From positions 49,216,015 through 49,280,014 of the forward strand of contig NC_060060.1 of NCBI RefSeq assembly GCF_020283565.1: 64,000 bases of DNA. Direction: 5' to 3'. Below are positions 52,182-63,838 of the stretch, piece by piece (position 1 is the stretch's first letter; each line of letters begins with the position of its first letter). The notes beneath the pieces are model-generated. The model ran no database searches, had not been told where the DNA came from, and worked only from the letters and a program-made list of their open reading frames with translations. The translations under genes and the position numbers were made by a program. Origin of the DNA: Trifolium pratense. Taxonomy: Eukaryota > Streptophyta > Magnoliopsida > Fabales > Fabaceae.

Positions 52182-55100
52182 TTAATGTCCAAGTTCCTGT
52201 ATCAAAAAAAAAAGGATGGTTATTGTGTAAATTATATAATTGTTAAGTATGCAAATAATAGCACTATGAACAAATTTAAAAATGATGTTCTAAAAACCGT
52301 ATCAAAGATAGAACTAGCTCAACCGATTGAATTGCGGTTGGTTCAACTGGTTAGAGTGAAATTGTCGTTGAACCAAATAACAAATAAATAAGTATTAAAA
52401 CAAGTATATAACCATTTGAACCAACCGCAATTCAATTAGTTGAACTAAACAATTTAGGTTTTCAAGCATTGGTTAAAAGAAAGTTATATTTAGATTTGGT
52501 TGTACTTACCAACATTGAGGTGTGCTTTGTCACAAGGGACCCCATTTCATGAGCACATTGATATTGTTTGCCATATAATCTCTGAATTTCTTCTTTGACT
52601 AAGTTCATCATCTTCAAATAAAATGTTGAGATAACAATGAGACTTGCATATATAAGAAAAATTTAGTAACACACAACTGCAGCTACAGCCGCATCATGCG
52701 ACTGTGGCCGCGATTCAAAACCTTGTGATAAGCTTATTTTGTGAAAAGAAAAGTGGTTTTCTTGTGACCTCTTTAAAAGAAAATTATTTTCTGAAAAAAC
52801 ATTGCATACATTGAAACTCGAAGTGACAAGTGAACAAGTATAATCTAATACAATATGAAATTTGATTAGCTCATATTAATTGAATGTGTTTCATACACAA
52901 CAAAAACTTTAGCGAAAGTACATTCGCAAGTCGCAACTACTAACATACCTCGTGCTCGTGGCGCAACGATCTTTGTCTATTTTCCTTCAAGCCCTGTAAT
53001 GGTAGGAATATATAACCATGAGTCACTAGAGATGGAAGAAACACACACAAAAAGTTTATAGAAAGGTTACTTTGTTATCATTTTATTTTATATATGTTTT
53101 CTAAGATTTATATAGAAAACTAAAAACCAAGTAAAAAAACTACTTTTCTATTTTATTTTATTTTATTTTTTTACCACAAACTACTTTTCTATTGAAAAGT
53201 GAAAATAGGAAATGAAAATGTCATATGAAATACCAAGAGAGATGGACCTTAGAAATTGACTGCTCCTTTGATTGTGATTTTGCAGTTTGTTTGGCTTCAG
53301 AAGTTAGGGTGAGCTACAAAGTAGGCCATAAAATCAAAAACCAAAATATATACAAAAAAGCAGCATATAAAAATATTTACTTAGGTGCTAAATGTTAACC
53401 TTAGAGATTATTACTTGATAATAAATTATGACAACAAATTTGAAATTATTTTTACCTTGCTAAGTAATTCTGTGGGTGGTTCATCCTCACAACTCTTGTC
53501 ATTTTGTTCCTAAGAAAAAGAAGAAAAAATGAGTAAAAGTGAAATACAAACAAACTGATTGTTGTCAAATAGCGGCTCTATAGCATTATAACATAGCAGA
53601 ATTTGAACAACTTGCTATTATTCTGCGACACGTATTATACTACAAAGTGTTGTCAAATAGCCGCTATAACATAGCTACAGAGTGTTCAACAATACACAGT
53701 ATACTCCAATTTTGAATATAAGCAAAAAAACCTTTCCAGGTTCATTGAATAAAGCATGTATTTGGATCAATTTATGGTCCAGATACATGTTTTATTCAAT
53801 GAACCTAAAAAGTTATTTTTTGCTTATATTCAAAACCAGAGAGTACAAAATGTTGTCAAATAGCAGTGCTATAGTGTTATAGCATGGCTGAATTTGAACA
53901 AACTACTATTGTACACGATCCGCAATTGACAACACTGATAGAAACATGATGAATTTATATATACTCTCAATGTATTACCAATGGATGTACTTTGATATTT
54001 TTGAAGACACCTCTTTCTCCTTTACTTGAGAGTTTCTGAGCACAACATACATATATAATAATCAATGACTTATTTTGAAGAAAAATGAAATAGAAAGAAA
54101 AATTGCTCTTAAATTTTATTGATTATTTACCTTGTTATCAGTGCTACCTCGGAGTTTGCTAATCATTTTACTCTTTTCTTGCCTTGAGCCAACACTAGTG
54201 TTTGTCCTTTGAAAAGAATAGAACAAAATGAGAGCAAAGTTATAATTGCTCATGAACATGCATACAAAAAATATATGCAAGAATATATGTAACACCAATA
54301 CTTTAGATTGAAACTGTATGTTTAGTGTCATACACCGACATTGACACGTGTGGTAGATTCAATAACTTGCATTTTCTTAAATTATTATTGTGTCCACATG
54401 TCAATGTCGTGTTTGTGTCTGGTGTCTGTATTTATACTTCATACGCATGTATTTTTTTATCATAACACTCGTGTCTAGATGTTACCTTGTTTCACTATTT
54501 GAGACGGAATTGCTGTTCAAAGTAACTCCACCCTGCAGTGGAACATTTATCAGAAAACTGTGACTGAAAAAATATACGAACATATATCATGGACTCTTCG
54601 TGTTTTCATGTTATAAATTCCTCAATCCTCATGATAACTTATGAAAACGACTTATATAACTCATATGGAAATAATTTAACTATTTTTTCTCTTTGATTAT
54701 AGAAATAGCTTATAAATAATCGTCAACATATGTATTCAATAATCGTTTAATAATTGTTTTCACAAACACAAACTAAGTACTAAATAAAAAATTCACGAGT
54801 ATAAACGGTAAATACTTACTTTGTTAGGTAAGGGCCGAGCTTTAGGAACCTTAAAACTTGACTTTGAATGTTCACTTGATTCAGTATTAGTTCTAGACCT
54901 ACGAAAAGACACAAAACCATTCAACAATTTCTCACATAAGTTATAAGTTATAGTAATTCACTAAAAATTTGTAAAACAATGGTTATTAATTAGGATCTTT
55001 AGAAGTAATTGATTTACTTGTGTTTCTGTGCTCTGAGTGCTGTTTGCAGATTAGGTGTTTTAGGTATAGTAACATTTGGTTTAGAGGCATCGGTATGATC

Positions 55101-57018
55101 AACCTGCATCAAACATGTATAATTTTCCATGTGTATGAAAAAAAAATATTGTCAAATGTCAAACAAGAAATTGAGATCTAGATCAAACAAACGATGTCTC
55201 GGTGTTGTCAGATAGCAGCTATAGCGCTATAGTGTAGCGGAAGTTGAACAAATCATTATTGTTCTGCGATATACACTATTTAGTATAAGTGTTAAATCAC
55301 GGCTATATCAGCACTATAGCTATACCACCATAGCGGAATTCGAACAAACTGCTATTTTCGGTGATCTGCTATTGATTACATGGTGGTTGATTATATTTCG
55401 TTATTAAAAACGGGTTACCTCCTTCGTTTTCTTATGTGTAAGAAGATTTTGATGCTTCAGTTGAGCAACCTGTCACGAATACAAATGAATCAAATGAACT
55501 GAATCAAATATCGAAATTGAATTAAAGTAGTAGGTTTTATTTTTCAAAAGAATTTCGAAAATACATTTGCTACATATAGAAGTTTCTTAGAAAATGTTTA
55601 TATACAAAAAGGCTTCGTTGTACCTTGCGCGAGTAACCGGCTTCAAGCTTCTGTCTTTTGCTTAATTGGCCATCTGTGGATGTAGAACTTATGGATGAGG
55701 AACTTTTTTCTTGATTCCTGCAATTGACAAATGACAAATAGTCGATGAGGCACTTAATCAATGTTGTCGATTGCTGATCGCGGAAAATAGAATTTATTCA
55801 AAATCCGCTACACTAGTGATTTGTACCAAATAGTATATATCGCAGAACAATAACGATTTGTTCAATTATCACTACGATATAGCACTGCTATAGCAGCTAT
55901 TTGACGACGGTGCACTCGATACAAATACAAAATTGTTCACCGACATAAACAAATTAGAATGTGGGATGTAACTTATACCTTCTGGAAGTTTGAGGTTTAG
56001 GGTTTTGAACTTCTGGAGGGTTCTTCTTAAGCTTTGCCAAATGACTTGCTGTTGGTTTCATAAAAGTGAAAGCTTTAGATGTTGATGAACTTGACCTGCT
56101 GAGAGTCTTTTTCTTGCCATCTAGAAAATTAAGGATAATTCAATAAGCTTGACAGAAAGGTTAATTAGGCAATAATGTGAATAAAAAATATCATAATCAT
56201 AAGTTCATTTTTCGCAACAAAAAATAATTATAATCGCCATCAGAGTCACGTTACAATCAACCATGATTCGTGATGGGAACAATTTTTAACCAGACTTTAG
56301 TTATCTCGCGGCCCAACTCTACATTACCAGGAGCCCTTCTCAGAGGTTAATACCAAAAAAAAAATGATCGAAGTTGTCGCAATTGATGTCACAATAAAAT
56401 CTCATACACATAAAAAAGGAACTTTATCTCATAGACTTAAAACCTTGTAACAAGGCACAATAATTAGCACAAAAATCAAAACATTGAGCATGAATTATGA
56501 AAAGTTTACCTTTATTATTATTGTCTTCCATTGTTGAAACTTGTTCAGATTCTACTTGACCATTGCTTCCCCATTTAAACTTAATCAAAAATGCTACACA
56601 TGAAAAAAATAAACACATACAAAAAAAAGAAACAATTCAAAACCTAAACAACATCCAATCACAAATTTACAATGCAACTTTTCATGAGTTGGTAATTCTA
56701 TTTAACTCCGGAAAAAAAAAACCCATTTTTCAAAAACAACAAAAAAACATCATAACGAGGTTTAATAACTTTCCTTAAATTCCTCACAAAAAAACCTTAA
56801 ATTCCACAAAAAAAAAAAAAAAAACTTAAATTCTTACGTGAAGGTGGATAACTTTGTGCAAATTCAAACCATTGTTCTGCTTCACAAGCATCCAAAAATG
56901 TTTCTTCTTTTGTAAAATCACAAAACATAGGAGCATCAAATTCATATGTATGATCAATTTCATCATCTAAACATAAAGATGAATCTTCAACCTCAATCTC
57001 AACGAACTCTTCTTCCAT
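52182..57018 (-). CDS. TPX2-like protein, 15 coding exons
   Basis: Predicted exons: 57018-56838, 56593-56510, 56120-55979, 55717-55624, 55469-55419, 55103-55018, 54898-54820, 54532-54486, 54206-54131, 54035-53991, 53509-53456, 53313-53248, 52993-52949, 52611-52510, 52196-52182. All use GT-AG and join in frame to 388 codons and TAA. Family marks: YEFDAPMFCDF at 25-35, like the Aurora-kinase-binding start of TPX2, with W50 and SYPPSPF after it; TIPKTPNLQTALRAQKH near 196-212; KARPLPNK at 232-239; PPTELLSKLTLTSE at 306-319. The middle is Ser/Lys-rich and probably disordered. Shorter than canonical TPX2 and without an obvious C-terminal KLEEK block, so a TPX2-LIKE member. Such proteins bind microtubules and activate Aurora kinases at the spindle; this is inferred. 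The donor of exon 12 (GTCCAT) and the last exon (four codons) are the least certain joins. Confidence 0.85.
53562..53935. mobile_element. two small MITE copies in an intron of the TPX2-like gene
   Basis: Words TGTTGTCAAATAGC, CTATAGC(A/G)(T/C)TATA and GAATTTGAACAA recur at about 53562-53660 and 53839-53935. Between them lies another short inverted pair (CCAATTTTGAATATAAGCAA near 53707 and its near-inverse at 53817). Relatives lie at 55198-55385, 55760-55915 and 63058-63130. Non-coding. Confidence 0.65.
55198..55385. mobile_element. MITE copy, same family
   Basis: GTGTTGTCAGATAGCAGC...GAAGTTGAACAAATC and then a second, inverted-looking half with GCGGAATTCGAACAAAC. In an intron of the TPX2-like gene. 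Confidence 0.6.
55760..55915. mobile_element. MITE copy, same family, opposite orientation
   Basis: AATGTTGTCGATTGCTG on the left and ATAGCAGCTATTTGACGAC on the right, with GAACAATAACGATTTGTTC between. In an intron of the TPX2-like gene. Confidence 0.6.
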
Positions 57019-57089
57019 CTTTATTTTCTTCTTTATCTCTCTCTCTCTCTCTTATACAATCCTAACTACCATTATAAGAAAAGAAGCAA

Positions 57090-57099
57090 CATTTATAAA
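57090..57099 (-). promoter_or_regulatory. TATA-like box of the TPX2-like gene
   Basis: TTTATAAATG on the minus strand, about 75 bp upstream of the ATG, followed by a leader containing a run of GA dinucleotides (57034-57052). No clear MSA-type mitotic element was seen upstream. Confidence 0.45.
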
Positions 57100-58609
57100 A
57101 CCCAATTCAAAAACAGAAACAAATATGGATTTTTCAATGTTTCATTAAAACCTGTCGCACCTCTCTCTCGTTTCTGGGAAATTCGGTTGTTATTCGATTT
57201 TCCCAGAAAACGAGAGAGAAGTTTGGAATGTAATAAATTAATTATTGATGATAATTAATTTACAATTTGATTTGATTATTATTACGAATAATAATTTGAT
57301 TCTTTTGAAAACTGAGAATAATAATAATAATGATGATAATAATAATTGAAATTAAAATTGCGAAGATTTCGTTGATGAGAATGGATAAAAAACAGGGGAA
57401 TGACAGAAAGAGAAAAACAGAGTTGAAAATGAAAATATAAAGAGTTTGGTTAGTTAGTTTGTTTCTTTCTTTATATGGCGCCGGCCTAAGTTAGTGACAA
57501 CATTATTATTACCAAATTTTGAATTTCTTAACTTATGAAAGGAAGGTTTCTAAAAATATAAAGGCTTCATCTCCTCTCTTAACTTTTTTCCATCACCACT
57601 TTTATTTTTTTCTTGATACAGAATCAACCTTCTAAATCATTTTTTTTTTCTTTTAGTTAAATAAATATGATTTTTTTGTAAAAATAAATAAATATGATTT
57701 TCAGATGTATATATTCCTTTCGGTCCTTTTTGTAAGAGATATTACATTCATAGATTTATTTGATCAGATACATTAATTATTTAATGAAGGTTCGGAAGGA
57801 GTATTAATGTTTTGTTTGTAATTTTATCGTCTTAGTGCTATGTTGTTTGTTTGGATTTGTCTCAATGTGATGTTTCTTTATTTTTTCGTCTTAATATGAT
57901 GTTTAGTTGTTTTAGGTTGAAGGATTAACTTCGATCCGGTGCAAATACAATCAAAGATTTTGGCCTTTTCAACGTTACATATTTAGAGGCATCTACATGT
58001 ATATGAGAAATGATATTTATACAACTTATGGGACAACTCTCTCTTACACTTATTGTGTTTTTACTCTCTCTCATTCTCTCTCTCGCTTTATTGTTTTTGT
58101 CCTTTTTTTTTACGCAACCAAACTTAAATTATTTCATTCATAATAATAGTAGCAATACAACTGAGAATATAATCAAATGTAATGCGAGAAGCGTGAGATA
58201 AAGTTATTCTTGCAAGATCAAGAGTGTTACCGTTTACTTGACCCTTAGTAAAAGCAACTGAATAGTCTATGTAATTTGAGAGTAGTGATTCACTATCATC
58301 AATATATGTAAACCATAGGTCTTGTAAAAAAAAAAGTATGTAAACCACAGGTGGGAAAAATTGTCATTTCCTTTCATACGTAGAAGACAGCATTTGTCAT
58401 TTCCTTTCATCATCTATTCATTTACAATGCAAATTTCTAAACCACATGTTTGTCTTTTCATGGGAAAAATTGTTCGTACCACATATGTTGATTGGAATGC
58501 CGTCTACATACTATGAAGAGAAATTTTCAGAAGAGCTTCTAATATTAATGAAGAAAGTTCCAATTTTGTCCTACCCTAATATGCTATCATCATGCACTTA
58601 AATTAGAGG
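57100..58609. other. intergenic region between the TPX2-like gene and the hAT MITE
   Basis: Upstream DNA of the TPX2-like gene with AATAATAAT-type repeats (57285-57350). A short diverged Stowaway-like pair (TTCCTTTCGGTCC...GGTTCGGAAGGAG) lies at about 57715-57800. No gene recognised. Confidence 0.5.
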
Positions 58610-58617
58610 GTATGTAC

Positions 58618-59539
58618 TAGAGCTGTCAAAACGGGCTAGCCCGAATGGGCCGGCCCGTCAAGCCCGATTTTTTCTCAGGCTCGGGCCTTGAAAAATCCTA
58701 GCCCGAATTATTTCCGGGCTTTTTAGCCCGTCCCGATAAAGCCCGATTAAAATATGGGCTAGCCCGAATGGGCCGCGGGCGGCCCACAAGCCCGAAAAAA
58801 TTAAAATTAAAAAAATTAAAATTAAAAATAAATATAAATAATTTGTTTTAGATGATTTGAACTTAGTTTGTAATATAAATTATAAACCACCGTCCGCTAC
58901 TTAAGTAGTGGGTGAGTAAAAATAGGGCACCCAACAAACTCGTAGGTAACAGATGAGTAAAAATATGACGCGCGAGAAACTCGTACGTAGAGGATGAATA
59001 AAAATAGGGCGTGCGAGAAACTCGTACGTAGCGGATGAGTAAAAATATGACGCGTGAGAAACTCGTAAGTAGCGGATGCGTCAAAATTGGGCGCGAGAAA
59101 CTCGTAGGTAGCGGATGAGTAAAAATAAGGCGCGCGAAAAACTCGTATATAGCGGATAACTAAAAATATGACGCGTGAGAAACTCGTAAGTGGCGGATGC
59201 GTCAAAATTGGGCGCGAGAAACTCGTAGGTAGCAGATGAGTAAAAATAAGGCGCGCGAGGATTATTATATATATATAATATAAGTAGCAGATGAATAAAA
59301 ATAAGACACGCGAAAATTATTAATCCTATTTATAATGTTGAGTTTGAGCACTAGAAGTAAAAAAAAAATTAAAAATAATCCGGGCCGAACCGAAAGCCCG
59401 ACAACCCGTACCGGGCCGGGTTCGGGCACTAATTTTGGTAGCCCGTTTTTTATCCGGGCTTTTTAGCCCGGCCCGACGAAGCTCGAAGCCCGACCGGGCC
59501 GGCCCGAAATCGGCCGGGCCCCCCGTTTTGACAGCTCTA
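58618..59539. mobile_element. hAT-type MITE, 922 bp
   Basis: Ends TAGAGCTGTCAAAACGGG and its near-inverse, perfect 8-bp duplication GTATGTAC (58610-58617, 59540-59547). Long GC-rich arms of repeated GCCCGA/CGGGCT words fold on each other. The middle holds a 41-bp minisatellite. No transposase. Confidence 0.93.
58895..59262. repeat. 41-bp minisatellite inside the hAT MITE
   Basis: AAACTCGTA begins at 58936, 58977, 59018, 59059, 59098, 59139, 59180 and 59219: period 41 bp with two 39-bp units (GCGTCAAAATTGGGCGCG variant). The minus-strand frames at 58863-59205 are this repeat translated. Confidence 0.92.
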
Positions 59540-59699
59540 GTATGTACAATCGAACCATTCCCAATAAACAAATTAAGTAAACGAAATAAGGACACGCTCC
59601 CCCAATTTTAAAATTGAATATTCGTCAAAGTTTTGGAGTAACACAACAAACAAGCTTATTGTGGAGAATATGTTCAACACCGATATATATATAATTATA

Positions 59700-59867
59700 T
59701 ATTGAATTGTGTTTTTTTTAACTAGATTTAATTACACATTTGATCTCTTATTTTTATTTTATGTTTTAAGTTGGTCTCTTATCTTTTAAAAGTTTCAAGT
59801 TGATCATTTATTTTTTTTTAGTTTTAAATTGGTCCCTTAAGTTTGGTCTCTGTCATGTCCTTATATT
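59700..59867. other. MITE-like remnant
   Basis: Repeated words GATCTCTTATTTTTAT, TTGGTCTCTTATCTTTTAA and TTGGTCCCTTAAGTTTGG resemble one arm of the fold-back MITEs of this window. The other arm is missing. Confidence 0.35.
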
Positions 59868-59872
59868 AATAT

Positions 59873-60175
59873 TGTTGAAGAACAATTCAATCAGTTGCAC
59901 AAGATGTTGTACCAGATGCTGGAGCATTCGTCCCTCTGTTTTTGTTAGTTACTTGCTTTGCAAGATAGTTGTTAGTTTGTTAGTTATAACGGGTTGTTGT
60001 AGCTACTTTTGGTTTGTTGGTTAGTTAGTAACTAACCTGAGTTAGTTACTCTAGTTAGCTTGTTAACCAAGCAATACACTACAATTTGTATCTCTATAAA
60101 TTGTATTCATATGATCAATAAAATCAATGCTCATTGATGAAACTATTCTCTCTCTCACTCTCTTCCACTTTAACA
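59873..60175 (+). mobile_element. small copia-type solo LTR
   Basis: 303 bp, TGTTGAAGAACAA...CACTTTAACA, perfect 5-bp duplication AATAT (59868-59872, 60176-60180). Inside: AATAAAATCAATGC (poly(A)-signal-like, 60116) and a CT-rich end. No internal region remains. Confidence 0.85.
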
Positions 60176-60589
60176 AATATCAACGTATATTAGTGTATAT
60201 GTATGATACGATGATCATGCATGGTGTCTATGTTTTGATCTGTGCTTTATAGACTCCAACTTATTAAATAGCAATTTATTTTCGCAGTGTCTAAAAGGGA
60301 TCGTCTCCTTTTAAAGTGAGTGGTTTATTTAAATAATATCAACCATTAATTAATAAATCAAAGATAAATATTATATGTACATTATAACAAATCATTAAAT
60401 TATTATTACGATCACAATCCTTGATCTTCTCACTCTATGCTTTACTCATTTCGAGTATCCAAATTCCCTAAAAAGTGATTGTAAAACTACAATTTGTAGC
60501 TTATAAATTTTCACAATAAAATGTTCTTGAACACACAATGAGTCAACGACGATGAGATAAAAAGCAAACACACACTAAGTCAACTTCGT

Positions 60590-61219
60590 GACTTATTAGT
60601 ATCGAGATGTGCCTAAAATGAGAATGAGATTCTGATATTTAAGAGTTGCAACGGAAGTCCTTTGGTGAATATGCCAACAATTTGGTAACGTGGGGAAACA
60701 TGTAAGACTCATACTTGGCCACGAGCAACTTTTCCATGTACAAAATGTATATTCATCTCGATGTGTTTGATCACTGATGTTGAACTGAGTTACTAGATAG
60801 ATAAACTGCACTCATGTTATCGCAATAGACTATAGTAGTTGTTGTAACTTGGCAATGTAGTTCTGATAGTAAGTTTTTGATCCAATAAGATTCATATACT
60901 ACATTAGCCACTATGCGGTACTCAGATTATATATGCACTGGACCGAGATAGAGTGTGTTTTTGTTTAGCAAACCATGAAACCAAATTGTCACCAAGATAG
61001 ACACAGTAGCCACAAGTGGACCGTCTGGGGTTTGGACAATCAACCCAATTCACATAAGTGTAAGATTTTGATAGGTGAGGGATATAACTGAAGGCCAAAA
61101 TCAAGAGTGTCGTGAATATAATAAATGATACGCTTCAGAACTAACATATGTTGCGTTTTAGGATCAAGCATGAATAGCATTACTTGTTGCCAATAATTTC
61201 TTTTTAGCTTTGTAAATTG
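60590..61219 (-). pseudogene. Ty1/copia pol fragment (RNase H region), decayed
   Basis: Minus-strand frames broken by shifts give KRIIYYIHDTLDFGLQLYP, then WVDCPNPRRSTCGYCVYLGD and VSWFAKQKHTLSRSSA, then a tail with EMNIHFV-like and VARGQV-like words. These are the copia RT end and RNase H (the SADWAG..DRRSTSGYC...SRSSAEAEY region). There are several frameshifts, so it is inactive. A SINE interrupts it upstream at 61231. Confidence 0.82.
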
Positions 61220-61230
61220 AGATTTTCTTG

Positions 61231-61364
61231 GTCCCCGTGAGCTTAGCTCGGTTAATAGGGACATAGCGTTATAAAAGCAGGAGTTGGGGTTCGAACCCCG
61301 GACACTCCACTTATTCGCCGTGAAATTTCTAGCCACTAGGCTACTGGACCAAATTTTTTTTTTT
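61231..61364 (+). mobile_element. tRNA-derived SINE
   Basis: 134 bp: A-box-like GAGCTTAGCTCGG, B-box GGGTTCGAACCCC, body ending CTAGCCACTAGGCTACTGG, then a T-rich tail. Flanked by an 11-bp duplication with one mismatch (AGATTTTCTTG 61220-61230; AGATATTCTTG 61365-61375). The form resembles legume/Au-type SINEs. Confidence 0.82.
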
Positions 61365-61375
61365 AGATATTCTTG

Positions 61376-61800
61376 TAGTGTAATTTGCTCATCGGAACGG
61401 GTAAATTAAACGACATTGTTACAAAGTCTATGTGATTTAAAACCAAGTAATTGTTGTTTCAAAAAAAATAACCAAGTAATTGTTCTCAAGTGGTTAACAA
61501 AATTCCTTTAAGATGATCATTCGAGAAAATCCGAGTTTAATTTCTGGTATAAACATTTCTTTGTTAAACTTTACTCACCTTACAACCGAACTATGAATTA
61601 TCATCAAATTTATCTTTGCAGTATTATGTTAAAGAAAAAAACTTTTTTGATTAACCTTAAATTTTATCTTTACCGTATTTTTTTTTAAAAAAAATCTATA
61701 ACTTAAAATTTATATTTATAATAAATAATAAATGCAAGTAAAAATCTTATATAATATAAAATAAATTTGGAGAGGGATATTTTAGAGATTAAAAAATATT
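61376..61800. other. intergenic AT-rich DNA
   Basis: No gene or clear repeat recognised between the SINE and the promoter of the BCD1-type gene. Confidence 0.5.
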
Positions 61801-61834
61801 GTTGGGGGTGCATTTAAAAACTTGTAATTCCATA

Positions 61835-61840
61835 AGCCCA
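61835..61840 (-). promoter_or_regulatory. site II-type element (TGGGCT)
   Basis: AAGCCCAACCC on the plus strand gives TGGGCTT on the minus strand. Such elements are common in promoters of plant ribosome-biogenesis genes, which suits a snoRNP assembly factor. It lies about 105 bp upstream of the TATA-like box at 61942. Confidence 0.4.
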
Positions 61841-61940
61841 ACCCAATTCAATTCATCTTGTTGACTACAAACAACTTCTATTCTATTCTATCACATTGTT
61901 TGTAGACGCACTTAACTCAACTCAACTCAACTCAACTCGC

Positions 61941-61949
61941 CATATAAAC
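61941..61949 (+). promoter_or_regulatory. TATA-like box of the BCD1-type gene
   Basis: CATATAAAC after five ACTCA repeats. A leader exon would start near 61970. Confidence 0.4.
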
Positions 61950-62304
61950 CAAAACCTCGCCGGAAAATGAATTAAACGAAGACGGAGTTCGTATCATCAC
62001 TAACAATGCTGGTGGAGTTCGTTGTTGGCCGCCGCAAACGTTGAGTAACTCCGTCCAGGTTTTCCTTCTCTCCCTATTGGCTAAAAATGGAATCCTTTGA
62101 GAGTTTGAGATTGTTGGTATTTTTTACTGTTTGTAAAAATTTAGATAAAATTCGGTTTGATTTGATTAAATTTTAGTTATTATTATAATTTGTCTTAGTG
62201 GAAAGTAGTTGGTTATGTTGAATTGCATAAAGTGGTGGATGTAATGTTAAGAGTGTTGTGACCTCAAGAGTTGAGAGTAGATAGGGTATGTAATGTTAGA
62301 GTGT

Positions 62305-62446
62305 GACCGAAGTTTTTTTTTTTTTTGTTTTTTTTTAGTAGTCTGGTGGTTAGAATTTTACGTTTTTAAACACCAGAGTTCGAACTCTGGTCCTACGTAT
62401 ATTACATGCAATGTTCTTAGCAACTGAGCTATGCTCACAACTCACA
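62305..62446 (-). mobile_element. tRNA-derived SINE, minus strand
   Basis: Read on the minus strand: A-box-like GCATAGCTCAGTTGCTAAG, B-box AGAGTTCGAACTCTGG, then CTAACCACCAGACTAC and an A-rich tail. No clear target duplication. It lies in the probable leader intron of the BCD1-type gene. Confidence 0.65.
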
Positions 62447-62991
62447 AGCACTTGCCTAAGTATTTGGCTATGCCGCAATGCTATGACGGGAAGCAGATCC
62501 TCTAACCCTACCTTTCAATTGATAGAATCATGATGCCACATTGCTCTTTTCTTTTTTAAAGAAAACAATAAAAACCTGCATGTCTCCACATCGAGCCACT
62601 TCATTGTTTCCACTCCACATCGACCGTCATCCTCACTCTCATCACAATCTCTTTATTTTCCTCATACTGGAAATTTTTCTTTGTACTCAAGCTTGTGGTT
62701 CACCTATCCCATCCCCAATTTTCATACACGTTAATTTACCTCACATAATTAGATCAGATTCAACCCCTCAATTGCATCCATTGTTGTCAAGCATGGGCTA
62801 GGCCGAAGGCCAACAGCAACCATACAGTGGAAGGTATGGAGAAGATGCTCTGTTTTTTCCCCTTGCAATGCAGTTTATTTTTAAAAAAAATAACAGGAGA
62901 CATGTGGCATGATTACAGTGATTAGATTAATCTGACAGTCCAAATCAATTGAAAGGCAGGGTGCAGTTGCCGCCAAAACGTTAATGGCTGC

Positions 62992-63130
62992 TACTCCCTC
63001 CGGTCTCATATATAAGCAAATGTTCGCATTTTAGATTTATTCAATTATTAATGTAGATAGGGTATCGCGGAACACTAGCAATTTGTTCAAATTCTGTCAT
63101 GGTATAGTGCCGCTATTTGATAACACTGGT
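62992..63130. mobile_element. MITE fragments
   Basis: CTCCCTCCGGTCTCATATATAAGC at 62994 is a Stowaway-like end without partner. Next to it, 63058-63130 belongs to the small MITE family of the TPX2-like introns (CGCGGAACACTAGCAATTTG; GCCGCTATTTGATAACAC). Confidence 0.5.
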
Positions 63131-63588
63131 CATTAGTGGATATACATATACCCATATTAGAATAACTTAGACTAGCATCTAACTTATGCAAACTTTTCAA
63201 AAAAATTATTATTATGAATTAGTCTTAACAAATTTTTAGGTTTTTCGAGAAGTTAAACGAGAGAACATCTGATAGAATTGATCTGACAAAACTAATTTCT
63301 AGTTTTTGACTTGTGTAATATAATAGTCTATTGTTTCAAAATCTCATTGATATTGCAAGATTTTGTTAATTAAGTTATGATAAAGATGCTTGTTTCATAC
63401 TTTTAGTATTATAATAATAATATGGGTAATTAGGTGTGCAATTTCATGCTTCATTGTTTTCATTGGCTTGATGTTTGAAAATTTGTCATGTAATGGTTGC
63501 TTGTGCAGCTTGGTGATCCTTGTTACGTGAAAAGAATTGAGATCGAGTTTGTTCACATTAAAGACGGTTTTTGCTCGTAAGCATAAAG

Positions 63589-63838
63589 ATGTCTGTTTCT
63601 GTGTCCCATAGTGAAGAACAAGTAGAGAAGGTTCCAATTAAAACCATTTCCAAAGGGCTAATCCAATGTGAAGAATGCAAATCTAATCCATCAAAGTACA
63701 AGTGCCCTGGTTGCTCGATACAATCGTGCAGTCTTCCTTGTGTAAAAGCTCACAAACTGCGTACTGGCTGTACCGGCAAGAGGAACCGGACTCAATTTGT
63801 TCCTATTTCTCAGTTTAATGACAATATCTTATTATCTG
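63589..63838 (+). CDS. BCD1/ZNHIT6-type box C/D snoRNP assembly protein, first coding exon (partial gene)
   Basis: ATG 63589 is the first start after the predicted acceptor at 63508. 83 codons plus one base follow, to the donor GTACTTAC at 63839. Residues 27-61 form a HIT zinc finger with ligands C27, C30, C39, C42, C47, C51, H55 and C61, followed by TGKRNRTQFVPISQF, which is typical of BCD1 (ZNHIT6). In yeast and human this protein is needed for stable box C/D snoRNA and works with NUFIP/Rsa1 and RuvBL ATPases in the nucleus. The downstream exons lie beyond the window; codons after 63838 in the same frame are intron. TTG-started extension from 63571 is not needed. Identification is strong; expression and exact leader structure are inferred. 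Confidence 0.9.

Larger units (their letters stand above)
62059..63508 (+). other. probable 5'UTR intron of the BCD1-type gene
   Basis: Donor after CCGTCCAG (GTTTTCC at 62059) and acceptor CTTGTGCAG ending 63508 bracket a 1.45-kb stretch with no coding. It holds a minus-strand SINE (62305-62446) and MITE pieces (62992-63130). Leader introns are common in plant housekeeping genes; this one is inferred from the two sites only. Confidence 0.45.

Noticed and set aside
58863..59205. Two minus-strand frames with repeated THPLLTSFS-like words
   Set aside because: They are the 41-bp minisatellite read in frame.
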